DNA from: Candidatus Coprousia avicola
GTDB lineage: Bacteria; Actinomycetota; Coriobacteriia; Coriobacteriales; Coriobacteriaceae
Length of the DNA stretch: 64,000 bases
Direction: 5' to 3'
NCBI GenBank assembly: GCA_018715125.1
Contig: DVMF01000041.1
Span: forward strand, 27,885-91,884
Made by a program: the position numbers and the translations under genes. The notes under the pieces are model-generated. The model ran no database searches and had not been told where the DNA came from. It was given only the letters and a program-made list of their open reading frames with translations. Numbering within the stretch: position 1 is the stretch's first letter; each line of letters opens with the position of its first letter. Of this stretch, positions 28,959-39,022 are shown in pieces.

Positions 28959-30857
28959 ATGACACGCTTCTCATCCCATAGGCGCCCCGCGCCCGACGCC
29001 GCGGCGCGCCCGCACGCGCCCTCGCCCGCCGAGACGGGAGCCGCCATGCTCGCCGACGCCCCCGCCCCCGGCGCGGCCGCCACCGCGCTCCTCAAGCGCT
29101 ATCGACCGCTCGAGACGCGCGGGGGCGGTACGTTCGGCACCGTCGAGATCTGCCTCGACGTCCGCCTGAAGCGGCGCGTCGCCATCAAGCGCATGCCGCT
29201 CGCCGACGAGGGGGCCTCCGCCGACGTTCCGCTCGAGACCTACGCCACGGCGCTTGCCGAGGCGCGCACGGCGAGCATGCTCGCGGCCAGCCACATCGTC
29301 CAGGTCATCGATTTCACCTACGACCGCGGCTACGCCTACCTGGTGATGGAATACGTGGACGGCATGTCGCTCGAGGAGCTTCTCGCCGCCGTGGACGGGC
29401 ACTCCCTCACCTACGACGAGACCGCCGCCGTTGCCGACGCGCTCGTGCAGGCGCTCGCCTTCGCGCACGACAACGGCGTGCTCCACCTGGACGTCAAGCC
29501 CGCCAACGTGCTGATCGACCGCACCGGCAACGTCAAGCTCGCCGACTTCGGCATGGCGAAGCTCTCGCGCGCGACCGGCTACGGCGACGCTCGGGGCGGC
29601 ACCATCGGCTATATGCCGCCCGAGCAGCTCATCGGCGCCGATGTGGACGGGCGGGCGGACCTCTTCGCCCTGGCCGCCGTCCTCTACGAGGCGCTGTGCG
29701 CCGAGGCCCCCTTCCGCGCCGAGTCGGCCGCCGCCTCCATCGAGCGCATCCGCGAGGGCGCCGAGGACCCGGCGGAGGTGCTGCCCGGCATCCCCGAGCT
29801 TGCGGACGAGGTCCTGCTCGCGGCGCTCTCCTCCGCCCCCGAGGACCGGCCGGAGAGCGTCGAGGCCTTCGGGGAGCGCTTTCTCGCCGACCTGGGCAAC
29901 CCGCGCGCCGGGCGCCGCAGCCTCGCGAACCTCATCGCCGAGCTCACCGCCGACGAGGACGATGCCGACCTCGCTCCCGAGGCTGCCAAGCCCACGGTGG
30001 AGGTCGACCCGGCCGAGGGCTGGCTCGGCAGCCGCACGCCGCGCGCCCGCGCCCTCGTCACCGGCGGCATCGCGGGTGCGGGCGTCGCCGTCGCCGCCGC
30101 ATACGTGCTGGGCATGACGGGGGTTTCGAGCCCGGTGGCAACGCTTGCCGTCGCGCTCGCCACGGGCGGGGCCTCGGTGGCCGCGCCGCAGCTGGGAAGC
30201 GCCCTGGTGGCCGCGGGCCTCATCTGCGCCGTCGCCCCCGCCACGCCGCTTCTGGCGCTTCTGCCCGTGCTGCTGCCGCTGATAGCGCTCCTTACCAGCT
30301 GGTGGTACGTCTGGGGCCGCACGCAGCCCGCCGCCTCGGCCACCTTTGCCGCCATCCTCGCCGCCGGCGCGCTCACGGGCAACCCGTGGCTTCTCGCCGG
30401 ACCCATCGCCGTGTGGTGCGGCTACCTCAGCGCGCCGGGCTCTGGCGCGGCGACGGTCGGCCTCGGCGTCCTCACCTCGGCGCTGTTCAACACCGCCCTG
30501 GGGGCGGCGGGGGCGCTGCCGGCAAGCGCTGCGTGGACCGCCATCGCCGACGGGCACCTCATCGCCGGCGCCGCCGGGGCCGCCGCGACCGCCGCAGTCG
30601 TGTCGGCGATGGGCTCGCGCCTGTGGGAGCGCTTCTCCGCCGGCGGGGGCACGGGGCTCAACATCGTCTGTGCGGCCTCCGGCGGAATTATGGTTGTTTT
30701 GCAGCTCTGCCTTGCAAACCCTGTGGAAAATACCAGCTCGCAGACCCTACCCTTTGCCGTTGCTTTAGGGATGGGCGCGCTTTCCTCTATAATCTGGCTC
30801 ATCTGTACCTATGGGCTCGGCTATCGAAAAGAAACGGCGGAGGGTGATCGTCCGTGA
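28959..30857 (+). CDS. Membrane Ser/Thr protein kinase, atypical HLD (non-RD) catalytic loop
   Basis: 'GTFGTVEICLDVRLKRRVAIKRM', 'VLHLDVKPANVLI', 'LADFGMAKLS'; C-terminal hydrophobic multi-TM region. Confidence 0.85.
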   Translation: MTRFSSHRRPAPDAAARPHAPSPAETGAAMLADAPAPGAAATALLKRYRPLETRGGGTFGTVEICLDVRLKRRVAIKRMPLADEGASADVPLETYATALAEARTASMLAASHIVQVIDFTYDRGYAYLVMEYVDGMSLEELLAAVDGHSLTYDETAAVADALVQALAFAHDNGVLHLDVKPANVLIDRTGNVKLADFGMAKLSRATGYGDARGGTIGYMPPEQLIGADVDGRADLFALAAVLYEALCAEAPFRAESAAASIERIREGAEDPAEVLPGIPELADEVLLAALSSAPEDRPESVEAFGERFLADLGNPRAGRRSLANLIAELTADEDDADLAPEAAKPTVEVDPAEGWLGSRTPRARALVTGGIAGAGVAVAAAYVLGMTGVSSPVATLAVALATGGASVAAPQLGSALVAAGLICAVAPATPLLALLPVLLPLIALLTSWWYVWGRTQPAASATFAAILAAGALTGNPWLLAGPIAVWCGYLSAPGSGAATVGLGVLTSALFNTALGAAGALPASAAWTAIADGHLIAGAAGAAATAAVVSAMGSRLWERFSAGGGTGLNIVCAASGGIMVVLQLCLANPVENTSSQTLPFAVALGMGALSSIIWLICTYGLGYRKETAEGDRP

Positions 30858-31939
30858 ACTTCCTGAACATCTTCGAGGACCACGTGGCGGGTATCTTTGG
30901 CGCCAGCCGGGCACCGTTCTCCTTTAAAAAGCTCGCCAAGCAGGCAGTGCGCGAGATGGAGGACCAGACACTCGTCATCAACGGCGTCAACACGGCGCCC
31001 GCGCTCTACACCATTCTCATCGCCGCCGACGACGACCCACTCATGGCGCCGTACTATCCGCAGCTCACGCGTGAGGTCGCCGAGTTTGTGAAGGCGCATG
31101 CGGAGAAGAAGGCCTATATCTTTGTGGGCGAGCCGCTCGTCCGCTTCATGATCGACCCGCAGCTCCGCGCCGGCAAGTTCTCCGTCTTTGCCGAGAACGT
31201 CGACGCCCCCACCCTGGGCCGCCTCTACGAGGAGGAGCGCGCCTACCAGCAGGGGCTCTCGCAGAGCCTCACCGGCCCCGCGGCCCCGCGGCCGAGCGAG
31301 CCCGCACCGGCGCCCGCCGCACCGCAGACGCCGACGCCCCGCACCCGCCGCGAGCCCGCCCCCGCGCCCGAGCCGGCGCCGCGCGCGAGCCGCGTGCCCG
31401 ATATCGCTGCTCAGGCACCTGCCGCCGTAGCGGGCGCCGCAGCGGGCGCCGCAGCGGGCGCCGCCGTCGCCGGAGCCTTTGCCGAGCGCGACCCCTTCGC
31501 GCCGCTCGCCGACGCCGCCGCGCCCATCCCCGTCCCCAAGACGGTCACCCGCGCCCAGCTCGACGGCGTGGGCGGTGCCGCCGCCACGGGCGGCGCCCGC
31601 GTGGGCGCGAGCGTTGCCAACAACATGGTGAGCTCCCGCGCCCAGGTGGCGCTCCCGCCGCTCGCCCAGCTCATCGACGTCGTCACCGGCGACGTGCACG
31701 AGGTCACCGGCCAGACGTGCGTCATCGGCCGCGAGCGCGCCGCAACCGACGTGACGCTGCGCGACCCCAACGTCAGCCGTCGCCACGCCCAGCTCACCTA
31801 CACGGGTCAGGACTGGTCCATCGAGGACCTCAACTCCACCAACGGCACGCTCGTCAACAACCGCCGCATCACCCGCTGCCCCCTGCGCAGCGGCGATATG
31901 GTGACCTTCGGGCTCTCCACCTTCGAGTTCAGGGGCTGA
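30854..31939 (+). CDS. FhaA-like protein: DUF3662 N-terminal domain, Ala-rich linker, C-terminal FHA domain
   Basis: N-terminus 'MNFLNIFEDHVAGIFGASRAPFSFKKLAKQAVREMEDQ'; FHA 'CVIGRERAATDVTLRDPNVSRRHAQLTYTGQDWSIEDLNSTNGTLVNN'. Confidence 0.9.
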   Translation: MNFLNIFEDHVAGIFGASRAPFSFKKLAKQAVREMEDQTLVINGVNTAPALYTILIAADDDPLMAPYYPQLTREVAEFVKAHAEKKAYIFVGEPLVRFMIDPQLRAGKFSVFAENVDAPTLGRLYEEERAYQQGLSQSLTGPAAPRPSEPAPAPAAPQTPTPRTRREPAPAPEPAPRASRVPDIAAQAPAAVAGAAAGAAAGAAVAGAFAERDPFAPLADAAAPIPVPKTVTRAQLDGVGGAAATGGARVGASVANNMVSSRAQVALPPLAQLIDVVTGDVHEVTGQTCVIGRERAATDVTLRDPNVSRRHAQLTYTGQDWSIEDLNSTNGTLVNNRRITRCPLRSGDMVTFGLSTFEFRG

Positions 31940-31946
31940 TGGCCTT

Positions 31947-32360
31947 ATGATCGACATCATCCTGTTCATCGGGCGCATCGTTCTCGTCGCCATCCTCTAC
32001 ATCTTCCTGTTCGCCGTCATGAAGACGGGCGTGGGGCTCGTGCGCGGTCAGCGGCGCGACTCCGCCATCTGGACCATCGACGTCGACAAGGGCCCCCGCG
32101 GTATCCGCGGCATCCACGTCGACATGCTCGGCCCCGTCATCGTGGGCCGCTCGCCGTCGTCCGACATCTGCATCAACGAGCCCTTCGTCTCGGCGAGTCA
32201 TGCGCGCTTCTCCCTGCAGGGCCCGGCGCTCGTCATCGAGGACCTGAACTCGCTTAACGGCACGCTCGTCAACGGCCGCCCGCTGGTAGAGCCCGCCACG
32301 CTGCGCGAGGGCGACGAGGTCCAGATCGGTGACGTCGTCATGAAAGTGAATCGCCGATGA
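31947..32360 (+). CDS. FhaB-like membrane-anchored FHA domain protein
   Basis: N-terminal TM then 'VIVGRSPSSDICINEPFVSASHARFSLQGPALVIEDLNSLNGTLVNG'. Confidence 0.9.
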   Translation: MIDIILFIGRIVLVAILYIFLFAVMKTGVGLVRGQRRDSAIWTIDVDKGPRGIRGIHVDMLGPVIVGRSPSSDICINEPFVSASHARFSLQGPALVIEDLNSLNGTLVNGRPLVEPATLREGDEVQIGDVVMKVNRR

Positions 32361-34003
32361 CGGCCGAGGAGCTCCATAACGCCGAGATGCCGCTCGACGC
32401 CGACCGCGCGCCCATCGGCGCCCACGCCGCACCGAGCGCCCCGGTTGAGGACGAGGCGGACGACCCCCGCGAGGACGCGCTCTTTGCCGAGCGCCTGACC
32501 CCCGCGCGCGGCTCGGCCGAGCACGCGGACGCCCCACTTGCCCCCGAGGCAGGCCCCGCTGACGCCGCGTCGGACGCGCCTCAGGCGTCCCCGCTCCCCG
32601 GTGCGCCCGAGACCGCGGACGCCGATACGGCCTCTGCGGCACCAGCAGAACCCGCCGAGCCCGTATCGCCCGCGACCACGGCAGAGATCGACGTCGACGA
32701 GGTCGAGGCGCGCCTCGCCGACCCCGGCTCGACGCAGAGCTTCCAAGCGATCCCCGAGGACCGCATCGACACCGACTCGACCTACGACGCCGGCACCACC
32801 GTCAACCTCATGTGGGGCGCGCGCTCCGACGTGGGCTGCGTGCGCACGCACAACGAGGACTCCTACCTCGTGCAGTCGCCGCTCTTCTGCGTGTCCGACG
32901 GCATGGGCGGCCATGCTGCCGGCGAGGTCGCCTCGTCCATCGCGGTCGAGACCATCGCCCAGCACGCCCCCACCTCAGCCGACCCCGCCCAGCTGGCGCG
33001 GGCCGTCGAGGCCGCCAACGCCGCCATCATCCGGGCGGCAGCCGAGGGCGTCGGGCGGCCCGGCATGGGGTGCACCGCTACCGCGGCCTATATCGAGGGC
33101 ACGCAGCTCGCCATCGCGCACGTGGGCGACTCGCGCGCCTACCTCGTCCACGAGGGCACACTCATCCGCGTGACGCGCGACCACTCCTATGTGGAGGAGC
33201 TCGTCGACGCCGGCGAGATCACCGCCGACGAGGCGCGCGTCCACCCCAACCGCTCCGTCATCACGCGCGCGCTCGGCTCCGATCCGGCGATGTACGCCGA
33301 CCACTTCCAGCTCAATATCGAGGAGGGCGACCGCCTCATCCTCTGCTCGGACGGCCTCTCGTCCATGATTCCCGACGGCGAGATCGAAAATATCGCCAAC
33401 CAGTCCCCCACCGCGCAGATCTGCGTCGACAACCTCGTCGACGCCGCACTTGCCGCCGGCGGCTCGGATAACGTCACGGTGGTGGTGGTCGACGTGGTGG
33501 ACGACGGCCGGCTGCGCGAGGCGCTCAGGCGCCGCAAGCGCAACGTCCTCATCGCGGTGGTCGCCGTTGTCGCCGCGCTTGCCATCGCCGCCTTCGCCAT
33601 CATGAACACCATCGCAAACTCCTTCTACCTCGGCATCGAGGACGGCCGCGTGGCCATCTACACCGGAGTTCCCGGCTCGTTCATGGGCATCTCGCTCAGT
33701 CAGCTCGAGGACGACAGCGAGATCGAGGTGACCGACCTGCCCGAGGACACCCAGCGCCGCCTCCAAGAGGGCATCACGCAGCACTCCATCGAAGAGGCGC
33801 GCAACGTCCTCAACGAGTACCGCCGGCAGATCTTTGCCGAGCAGGCACAGCGCTCTGAGACGGCCCGCGCCGCCGAGAACGCTGCCGGCGACGCCGCCGA
33901 TACGGGCGGCGGGGACGCCGCGGCAGACGAGGGGGCCGACGCCTCCACGCTTGCCGACACCGTCGCTCCCACCCAAGATGCCGAGGAAGGAGGCGCCCAG
34001 TGA
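32357..34003 (+). CDS. PP2C-family Ser/Thr phosphatase with N-terminal low-complexity extension and TM
   Basis: '[40 protein letters not shown]', '[16 protein letters not shown]', '[12 protein letters not shown]', '[13 protein letters not shown]'. Confidence 0.92.
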   Translation: MTAEELHNAEMPLDADRAPIGAHAAPSAPVEDEADDPREDALFAERLTPARGSAEHADAPLAPEAGPADAASDAPQASPLPGAPETADADTASAAPAEPAEPVSPATTAEIDVDEVEARLADPGSTQSFQAIPEDRIDTDSTYDAGTTVNLMWGARSDVGCVRTHNEDSYLVQSPLFCVSDGMGGHAAGEVASSIAVETIAQHAPTSADPAQLARAVEAANAAIIRAAAEGVGRPGMGCTATAAYIEGTQLAIAHVGDSRAYLVHEGTLIRVTRDHSYVEELVDAGEITADEARVHPNRSVITRALGSDPAMYADHFQLNIEEGDRLILCSDGLSSMIPDGEIENIANQSPTAQICVDNLVDAALAAGGSDNVTVVVVDVVDDGRLREALRRRKRNVLIAVVAVVAALAIAAFAIMNTIANSFYLGIEDGRVAIYTGVPGSFMGISLSQLEDDSEIEVTDLPEDTQRRLQEGITQHSIEEARNVLNEYRRQIFAEQAQRSETARAAENAAGDAADTGGGDAAADEGADASTLADTVAPTQDAEEGGAQ

Positions 34004-36915
34004 GCCGCCGCACCACCGAACTTCTGCTTCTCATCGCCGCAGCGTTTCCGGTAACGCTGCTCTACGCCCTCTATGTCGCCAACACGGGCACGGCCATCAC
34101 CTTCTCCACCCTCGCCGTCCCGCTCGGGCTCTTCGCCGCCTTTGCCGCGGCGCACATCGCCGTGCGCATGCTCGCGCCCGGCGCCGACCCCGCCATCCTC
34201 CCCATCGTGTTCGTGCTCTCGGGCATCGGCATCACGTTTGTGACGCGTCTCGCGCCCGACCTCGCCATGAACCAGCTCGTATACCTCTTCGTATCCATCG
34301 CGCTCATGGTCGCCACGCTCGCCGCGGTGAGAAACCTCGACGTGGTGGCGCGCTATAAGTACACGTTTGGCATCGCGGGCATCGTGCTGCTCATCCTGCC
34401 CATCTTCATCGGCACCGAGCAGGGCGGCTCCAAGCTCTGGATCAACTTCTTCGGGCTCTTCACCATCCAGCCCGGCGAGTTCGCCAAGGTGTTCATCGTG
34501 CTGTTCCTGGCAGGCTACCTCGCCGAGAACCGCGAGCTGCTCGCCGCCTCCAACCGCACCATCTTGGGCCTCAAGATCCCGCGCCTGCGCCTTTTGGCGC
34601 CGCTCTTTGTGGTGTGGGGCGTCTGCCTCATCATCGTCGCCTTCGAGCGCGACCTCGGCAGCGCGCTGCTCTTCTACACCATCTTCCTCATCATGCTCTA
34701 CGTTGCGACGGGGCGCTTCTCGTATGTGCTCATCGGCATCGTGCTCTTTGCGATCGGCGCCTTTGGCATGTACCAGGTGATGTCCCACGTGCAGACCCGT
34801 GTCGCCATCTGGCTCGACCCGTTCAGCGATGCGCAGAACACCGGCTACCAGCTCGTGCAGTCGCTTTACTCGCTCGCCGACGGCGGCCTGGTGGGCACGG
34901 GCATCGGCCGCGGCCTCTCATCTAACATCCCGGTAGTGGAGAGCGACTTCATCTTCGCCACCATCGGCGAGGAGATGGGGCTGCTCGGCGCCTCGGCGGT
35001 GCTTCTGCTCTTCATGCTCTTCGCGGTGCGCGCGCTCACCACGGCCGCCCGCGCCAAGAGCGACCTCGCAGCCTTTAGCGCCGTGGGCCTCACCGCCTCC
35101 ATCTCGTTCCAGGCGTTCCTTATCGTGGGCGGCGTGACGAGGCTCATCCCGCTCACGGGCGTGACCCTGCCGTTTATGAGCCAGGGCGGCTCGTCGCTTC
35201 TGGCAAGCTTTATCGTGGTCGCCCTGCTGCTGCGCGCGGGCGACGAGGCGACCGGCCGCGAGACGGAGCTCACCGGCACGGGCGTGATGGAGGCGCTCCC
35301 CGCCCTCGGCGAGGTCCGCGCCCAGGGCGCCCCGGGCGTCACCGGCGTGACCAAGGCGGGCACCCGCATCTTCTCGCGAAGCGCGGCGAGCGCTGCCGCT
35401 CCGGGCGGCTCGCACGCGCGCCCCGGCTCCCGTATGCGGCGGCGTCTGCTCGATACGCCGGAGTCCGGCGTGCTCGGCCGCGTCGCGCTCGCCAAGCGCC
35501 TGACGCGCACCGTCTTCTTCTTTACGGCGCTCTTTGCCGTCCTCATCGGCAACCTCACCTATATTCAGGTCATCAAGGCCGATGAGTACCAGAACATGAC
35601 GGGCAACAACCACACCATCACCCGCGCCGCCTACATCCAGCGCGGCTCCATCATCACCTCGGACGGCCTCACGCTCGCCGAGTCCATACGCCAGGAGGAC
35701 GGCACCTACACCCGCTCCTACCCCAACGGCAACCTCGCCGCGCACACCGTGGGCTACTACTCGACGCAGTACGGGTCCACCGGCATCGAGAACTCGATGA
35801 ACGATACGCTGACCGGTTCTGAGGACTACTCGAGCTGGGAGAACGCCATCGAGTCGCTCGCCGGCATCGCCCAGCCGGGCAACTCGGTGCAGCTCACCAT
35901 CGACTCGCGCATTCAGGCGGCTGCCGAGAGCGCGCTCGAGAACTCCGGGCTCTCCGGTGCGATCGTCGTGCTCAACCCCTCGACCGGCGCCGTGCTCGCC
36001 CGCGCGAGCAACCCCACCTACGACAACGCCAACCCCGCGGGCGCCATCACGGGCGAGGACGCCTCCGCCTCGCTTTTCGACCGCGCGACGCAGGCGCTCT
36101 ACACGCCCGGCTCCACGTTTAAGACCGTCACGCTCTCCGCGGCGCTCGAGTCCGGCGCGGCGACGCTCGACACCACCTATAGCGCTCCGGCCGAGATGGA
36201 GATCGGCGGCGCTCCCGTCACCAATGCCGACGACATCGGCTACGGCACCATCTCGCTCCGCCGCGCGTTTGCCGTGTCGTCTAACGTCGCCTACGGCCAG
36301 CTGGCCCGCGACCTCGGCGCCGAGACGCTCGTCAACCAGGCGAACGCCTTTGGGTTTGGCCAGTCGCTCGGCCAGGATTTCTCTACCACGCCCTCCATCA
36401 TGCCCGACCCGTCGGTGATGACGGAATGGGAGCTCGCCTGGGCGGGCGCCGGACAGCCCGTCGGCCAGGGCCACGAGCCCGGCCCGCAGGTCACGTGCAT
36501 GCAAAACGCCGTGATCGCAGCTGCCATCGCCAACGGCGGCATCGCCATGAACCCCTACGTCGTGGGCCAGATCCTCGCCCCCAACGGCACCGTCATCAGC
36601 ACGACCCAACCCCGTTCGCTCGGCCAGGCCGTGAGCGCGGGCACCGCCGAGCAGGTCCGCGAGGCGATGCTCGACGTCGTCGAATCTGGTACGGGCTACG
36701 AAGCGCAGGTGCGCGGCGTGGAGGTTGCCGGCAAGACGGGCACGGGCGAGACGTCGAAGGAAAACGCCAACTCGACGTTCATCGGCTTTGCGCCGTACGA
36801 CTCACCCGTCGTCGCCATCTCGGTCGTGATCGAGAACTACTACGACCACGAGATCACGGCGGCGTCCATCGCCGGCCGGGTGCTCGCCCAAACGCTCAGC
36901 ATCCTGGGGGTGTGA
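34000..36915 (+). CDS. FtsW/RodA (SEDS) fused in frame to a penicillin-binding protein (PbpA-like transpeptidase)
   Basis: SEDS motifs '[21 protein letters not shown]', '[12 protein letters not shown]', '[11 protein letters not shown]', '[14 protein letters not shown]', '[10 protein letters not shown]'; then TM and PBP motifs STFK (SxxK), SSN (SxN), KTG ('[10 protein letters not shown]'). Single uninterrupted ORF. Confidence 0.93.
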   Translation: MSRRTTELLLLIAAAFPVTLLYALYVANTGTAITFSTLAVPLGLFAAFAAAHIAVRMLAPGADPAILPIVFVLSGIGITFVTRLAPDLAMNQLVYLFVSIALMVATLAAVRNLDVVARYKYTFGIAGIVLLILPIFIGTEQGGSKLWINFFGLFTIQPGEFAKVFIVLFLAGYLAENRELLAASNRTILGLKIPRLRLLAPLFVVWGVCLIIVAFERDLGSALLFYTIFLIMLYVATGRFSYVLIGIVLFAIGAFGMYQVMSHVQTRVAIWLDPFSDAQNTGYQLVQSLYSLADGGLVGTGIGRGLSSNIPVVESDFIFATIGEEMGLLGASAVLLLFMLFAVRALTTAARAKSDLAAFSAVGLTASISFQAFLIVGGVTRLIPLTGVTLPFMSQGGSSLLASFIVVALLLRAGDEATGRETELTGTGVMEALPALGEVRAQGAPGVTGVTKAGTRIFSRSAASAAAPGGSHARPGSRMRRRLLDTPESGVLGRVALAKRLTRTVFFFTALFAVLIGNLTYIQVIKADEYQNMTGNNHTITRAAYIQRGSIITSDGLTLAESIRQEDGTYTRSYPNGNLAAHTVGYYSTQYGSTGIENSMNDTLTGSEDYSSWENAIESLAGIAQPGNSVQLTIDSRIQAAAESALENSGLSGAIVVLNPSTGAVLARASNPTYDNANPAGAITGEDASASLFDRATQALYTPGSTFKTVTLSAALESGAATLDTTYSAPAEMEIGGAPVTNADDIGYGTISLRRAFAVSSNVAYGQLARDLGAETLVNQANAFGFGQSLGQDFSTTPSIMPDPSVMTEWELAWAGAGQPVGQGHEPGPQVTCMQNAVIAAAIANGGIAMNPYVVGQILAPNGTVISTTQPRSLGQAVSAGTAEQVREAMLDVVESGTGYEAQVRGVEVAGKTGTGETSKENANSTFIGFAPYDSPVVAISVVIENYYDHEITAASIAGRVLAQTLSILGV

Positions 36916-37012
36916 GAACGGTGAGGGCATAAGCGACACTCCGCAAACGGTAACCCTAAGGGCACGTCGCCCTTAACTGAGATGAAGCACAGACGCAGAT
37001 GAGGAGCAAGTA

Positions 37013-38953
37013 ATGGAACAGCAGGTGCTCGGGGGAAGGTACCTCCTTAAAGATAGGGTGGGCACGGGCGGCATGGCGACCGTCTACCGCGCTCAGGACC
37101 AGGTGCTCGACCGCACCGTCGCCGTCAAGATCATGCTGCCGCAGTACGCGGCCGACGCCACGTTTGCCGCGCGCTTCAAGCAGGAGGCGCAGGCCGCCGC
37201 GGGCCTGCAGAGCCCCTACATCGTGGGCGTGTACGACTGGGGCAAAGACGGCGACACGTACTACATCGTGATGGAGTTCCTGCGCGGCACCGACCTCAAG
37301 AGCGGCATCCGCGCCCACGGCGCCCTCGACCCCAAGAAGGTCGCCCAGATCGGCAGCCAGATCTGCGGCGCGCTCTCCGTCGCGCATAAGCACGAGATCA
37401 TCCACCGCGACATCAAGCCGCAAAACATCATGGTTCTGCCCGATGGCAACATCAAGGTGATGGACTTTGGCATCGCCCGCGCCAAGAACAGCCACCTGAC
37501 GCAGGACAACAACGTCCTCGGCACGGCGCACTACGTCTCCCCCGAGCAGACGCGCGGCCAGGAGCTCGGCCCCACCTCGGATATCTACTCGCTCGGCGTG
37601 GTGATGTACGAGTGCGCAACCGGCCGCGTGCCCTTTGACGGCGACGATGCCATCTCGGTGGCGTTGAAGCAGGTGAACGAGATTCCCGTCCCGCCCTCGC
37701 AGGTGAACCCGAGCGTCGACGCCGACCTCGAGCGCATCATCCTGAAGTGCATGGAGAAGGACCCTGCCATGCGCTTCCAGTCGGCCGACGAGCTGCGCCA
37801 GGTCCTCAACAACTACCTCGCGGGCCGCACCGTGGATGTGCCGGAGCCCACGCGCGTCATCGCGGGCGCGGCCGCAGTCCCCGGCGCCGGCGCGACCGAG
37901 ACGCGCGTCATGAGCGACGCGACGCGCGCGATGGTGCGCCCGGCCGTGGAGGCGCAGCGCACGACGTCTACCCCGCGCCCCGGCAACCTCGGTAACACGG
38001 GCTCCTATACCCAGGAGGAGAAGAAGGGCGGCAAGGGCAAGATCGTCGCCGCGGTGATCGGCGCCATCGCGGTGATCGGCATCGCAGCCGCCATCGCCAT
38101 GAGCATGCTCGGCGGGGGCAGCACCGCGACCGTCCCCAACGTGCTGGGCAAGACGCTCGACGAGGCGCGCGCCGAGATCGAGGCGGCGGGCTTTGAGGTG
38201 GGCGAGATCACCCCCGGCTATAGCGACGAGTTCGAAGAGAACGAGATTATGGGCCAAACGCCTTCGGGCGGCCTGCAGGAGGCAGAGGGCACCAAGATCG
38301 ACCTCACGGTGTCGCGCGGCGAAGAGCCGGTGGAGAAGGTGAAGGTCCCCAATCTGGTGGGCAAGACCGCCGAGGAGGCGGAGCAGCTGCTGAAGGACGC
38401 CGGGCTCGTGGGCATCCCCACCGAGGAGGCCAACGATGCCGACGAGGGCACCGTCTTTGAGCAGACGCAGGAGGCAGGCACCGAGGTCGATGAGGGCACA
38501 TCCATCTCGTACAAGGTCTCGACGGGCCCCGATACCGTGGCCGTTCCCGACCTGCGCGGCTACGACGAGGCGACGGCCAAGCAGATGCTCGACGACTTGG
38601 AGCTCTCCTACACGACCACAAGCAGCTATGACGACACGATGGGCGCCGGCAATGTCATCAGCTACAACCCGGGCGGCAACGTCGCACCGGGTACGACCAT
38701 CGAACTCGTCATCTCGCTCGGGCCCCAGCCCACGCCTACGGGAACGGTCCCCGGCGTGACGGGGCAGACGGAATCGAGCGCCCGCAGCATGCTGGAGAAC
38801 GCCGGCTTCCAGGTGCAGGTCGAGTACCAGACCAGCACGACGGTGGCTGAGGGCACCGTCATCAGCTACAGCCCCACCGGAACGCAGGACCTCGGAACCA
38901 CCATCACCATCGTGGTCTCCGGCGGACCGGGCGCGAGCGCCGGGAACGAATAG
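37013..38953 (+). CDS. PASTA-domain Ser/Thr protein kinase (PknB/StkP type), four PASTA repeats
   Basis: 'GTGGMATVYRAQDQVLDRTVAVKIM', 'EIIHRDIKPQNIMV', 'MDFGIARA'; TM; four tandem 'VPNVLGKTLDEARAEIEAAGF'-like repeats. Confidence 0.95.
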   Translation: MEQQVLGGRYLLKDRVGTGGMATVYRAQDQVLDRTVAVKIMLPQYAADATFAARFKQEAQAAAGLQSPYIVGVYDWGKDGDTYYIVMEFLRGTDLKSGIRAHGALDPKKVAQIGSQICGALSVAHKHEIIHRDIKPQNIMVLPDGNIKVMDFGIARAKNSHLTQDNNVLGTAHYVSPEQTRGQELGPTSDIYSLGVVMYECATGRVPFDGDDAISVALKQVNEIPVPPSQVNPSVDADLERIILKCMEKDPAMRFQSADELRQVLNNYLAGRTVDVPEPTRVIAGAAAVPGAGATETRVMSDATRAMVRPAVEAQRTTSTPRPGNLGNTGSYTQEEKKGGKGKIVAAVIGAIAVIGIAAAIAMSMLGGGSTATVPNVLGKTLDEARAEIEAAGFEVGEITPGYSDEFEENEIMGQTPSGGLQEAEGTKIDLTVSRGEEPVEKVKVPNLVGKTAEEAEQLLKDAGLVGIPTEEANDADEGTVFEQTQEAGTEVDEGTSISYKVSTGPDTVAVPDLRGYDEATAKQMLDDLELSYTTTSSYDDTMGAGNVISYNPGGNVAPGTTIELVISLGPQPTPTGTVPGVTGQTESSARSMLENAGFQVQVEYQTSTTVAEGTVISYSPTGTQDLGTTITIVVSGGPGASAGNE

Positions 38954-38981
38954 CCCTCAAGGCTCACGCAGCGTCCCACAC

Positions 38982-39022
38982 AAGACGGCTCGTTGGCGCT
39001 ACTGCCGACGAGCCGTCTTTTT
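38982..39022 (+). terminator. Intrinsic terminator of the PASTA kinase gene, overlapping the 3' end of the convergent AraC gene
   Basis: AAGACGGCTCGT-N14-ACGAGCCGTCTT + TTT. Confidence 0.85.

Noticed and set aside
34918-36609. 563-aa minus-strand ORF opposite the SEDS-PBP gene
   Set aside because: Shadow ORF with no recognisable motif.
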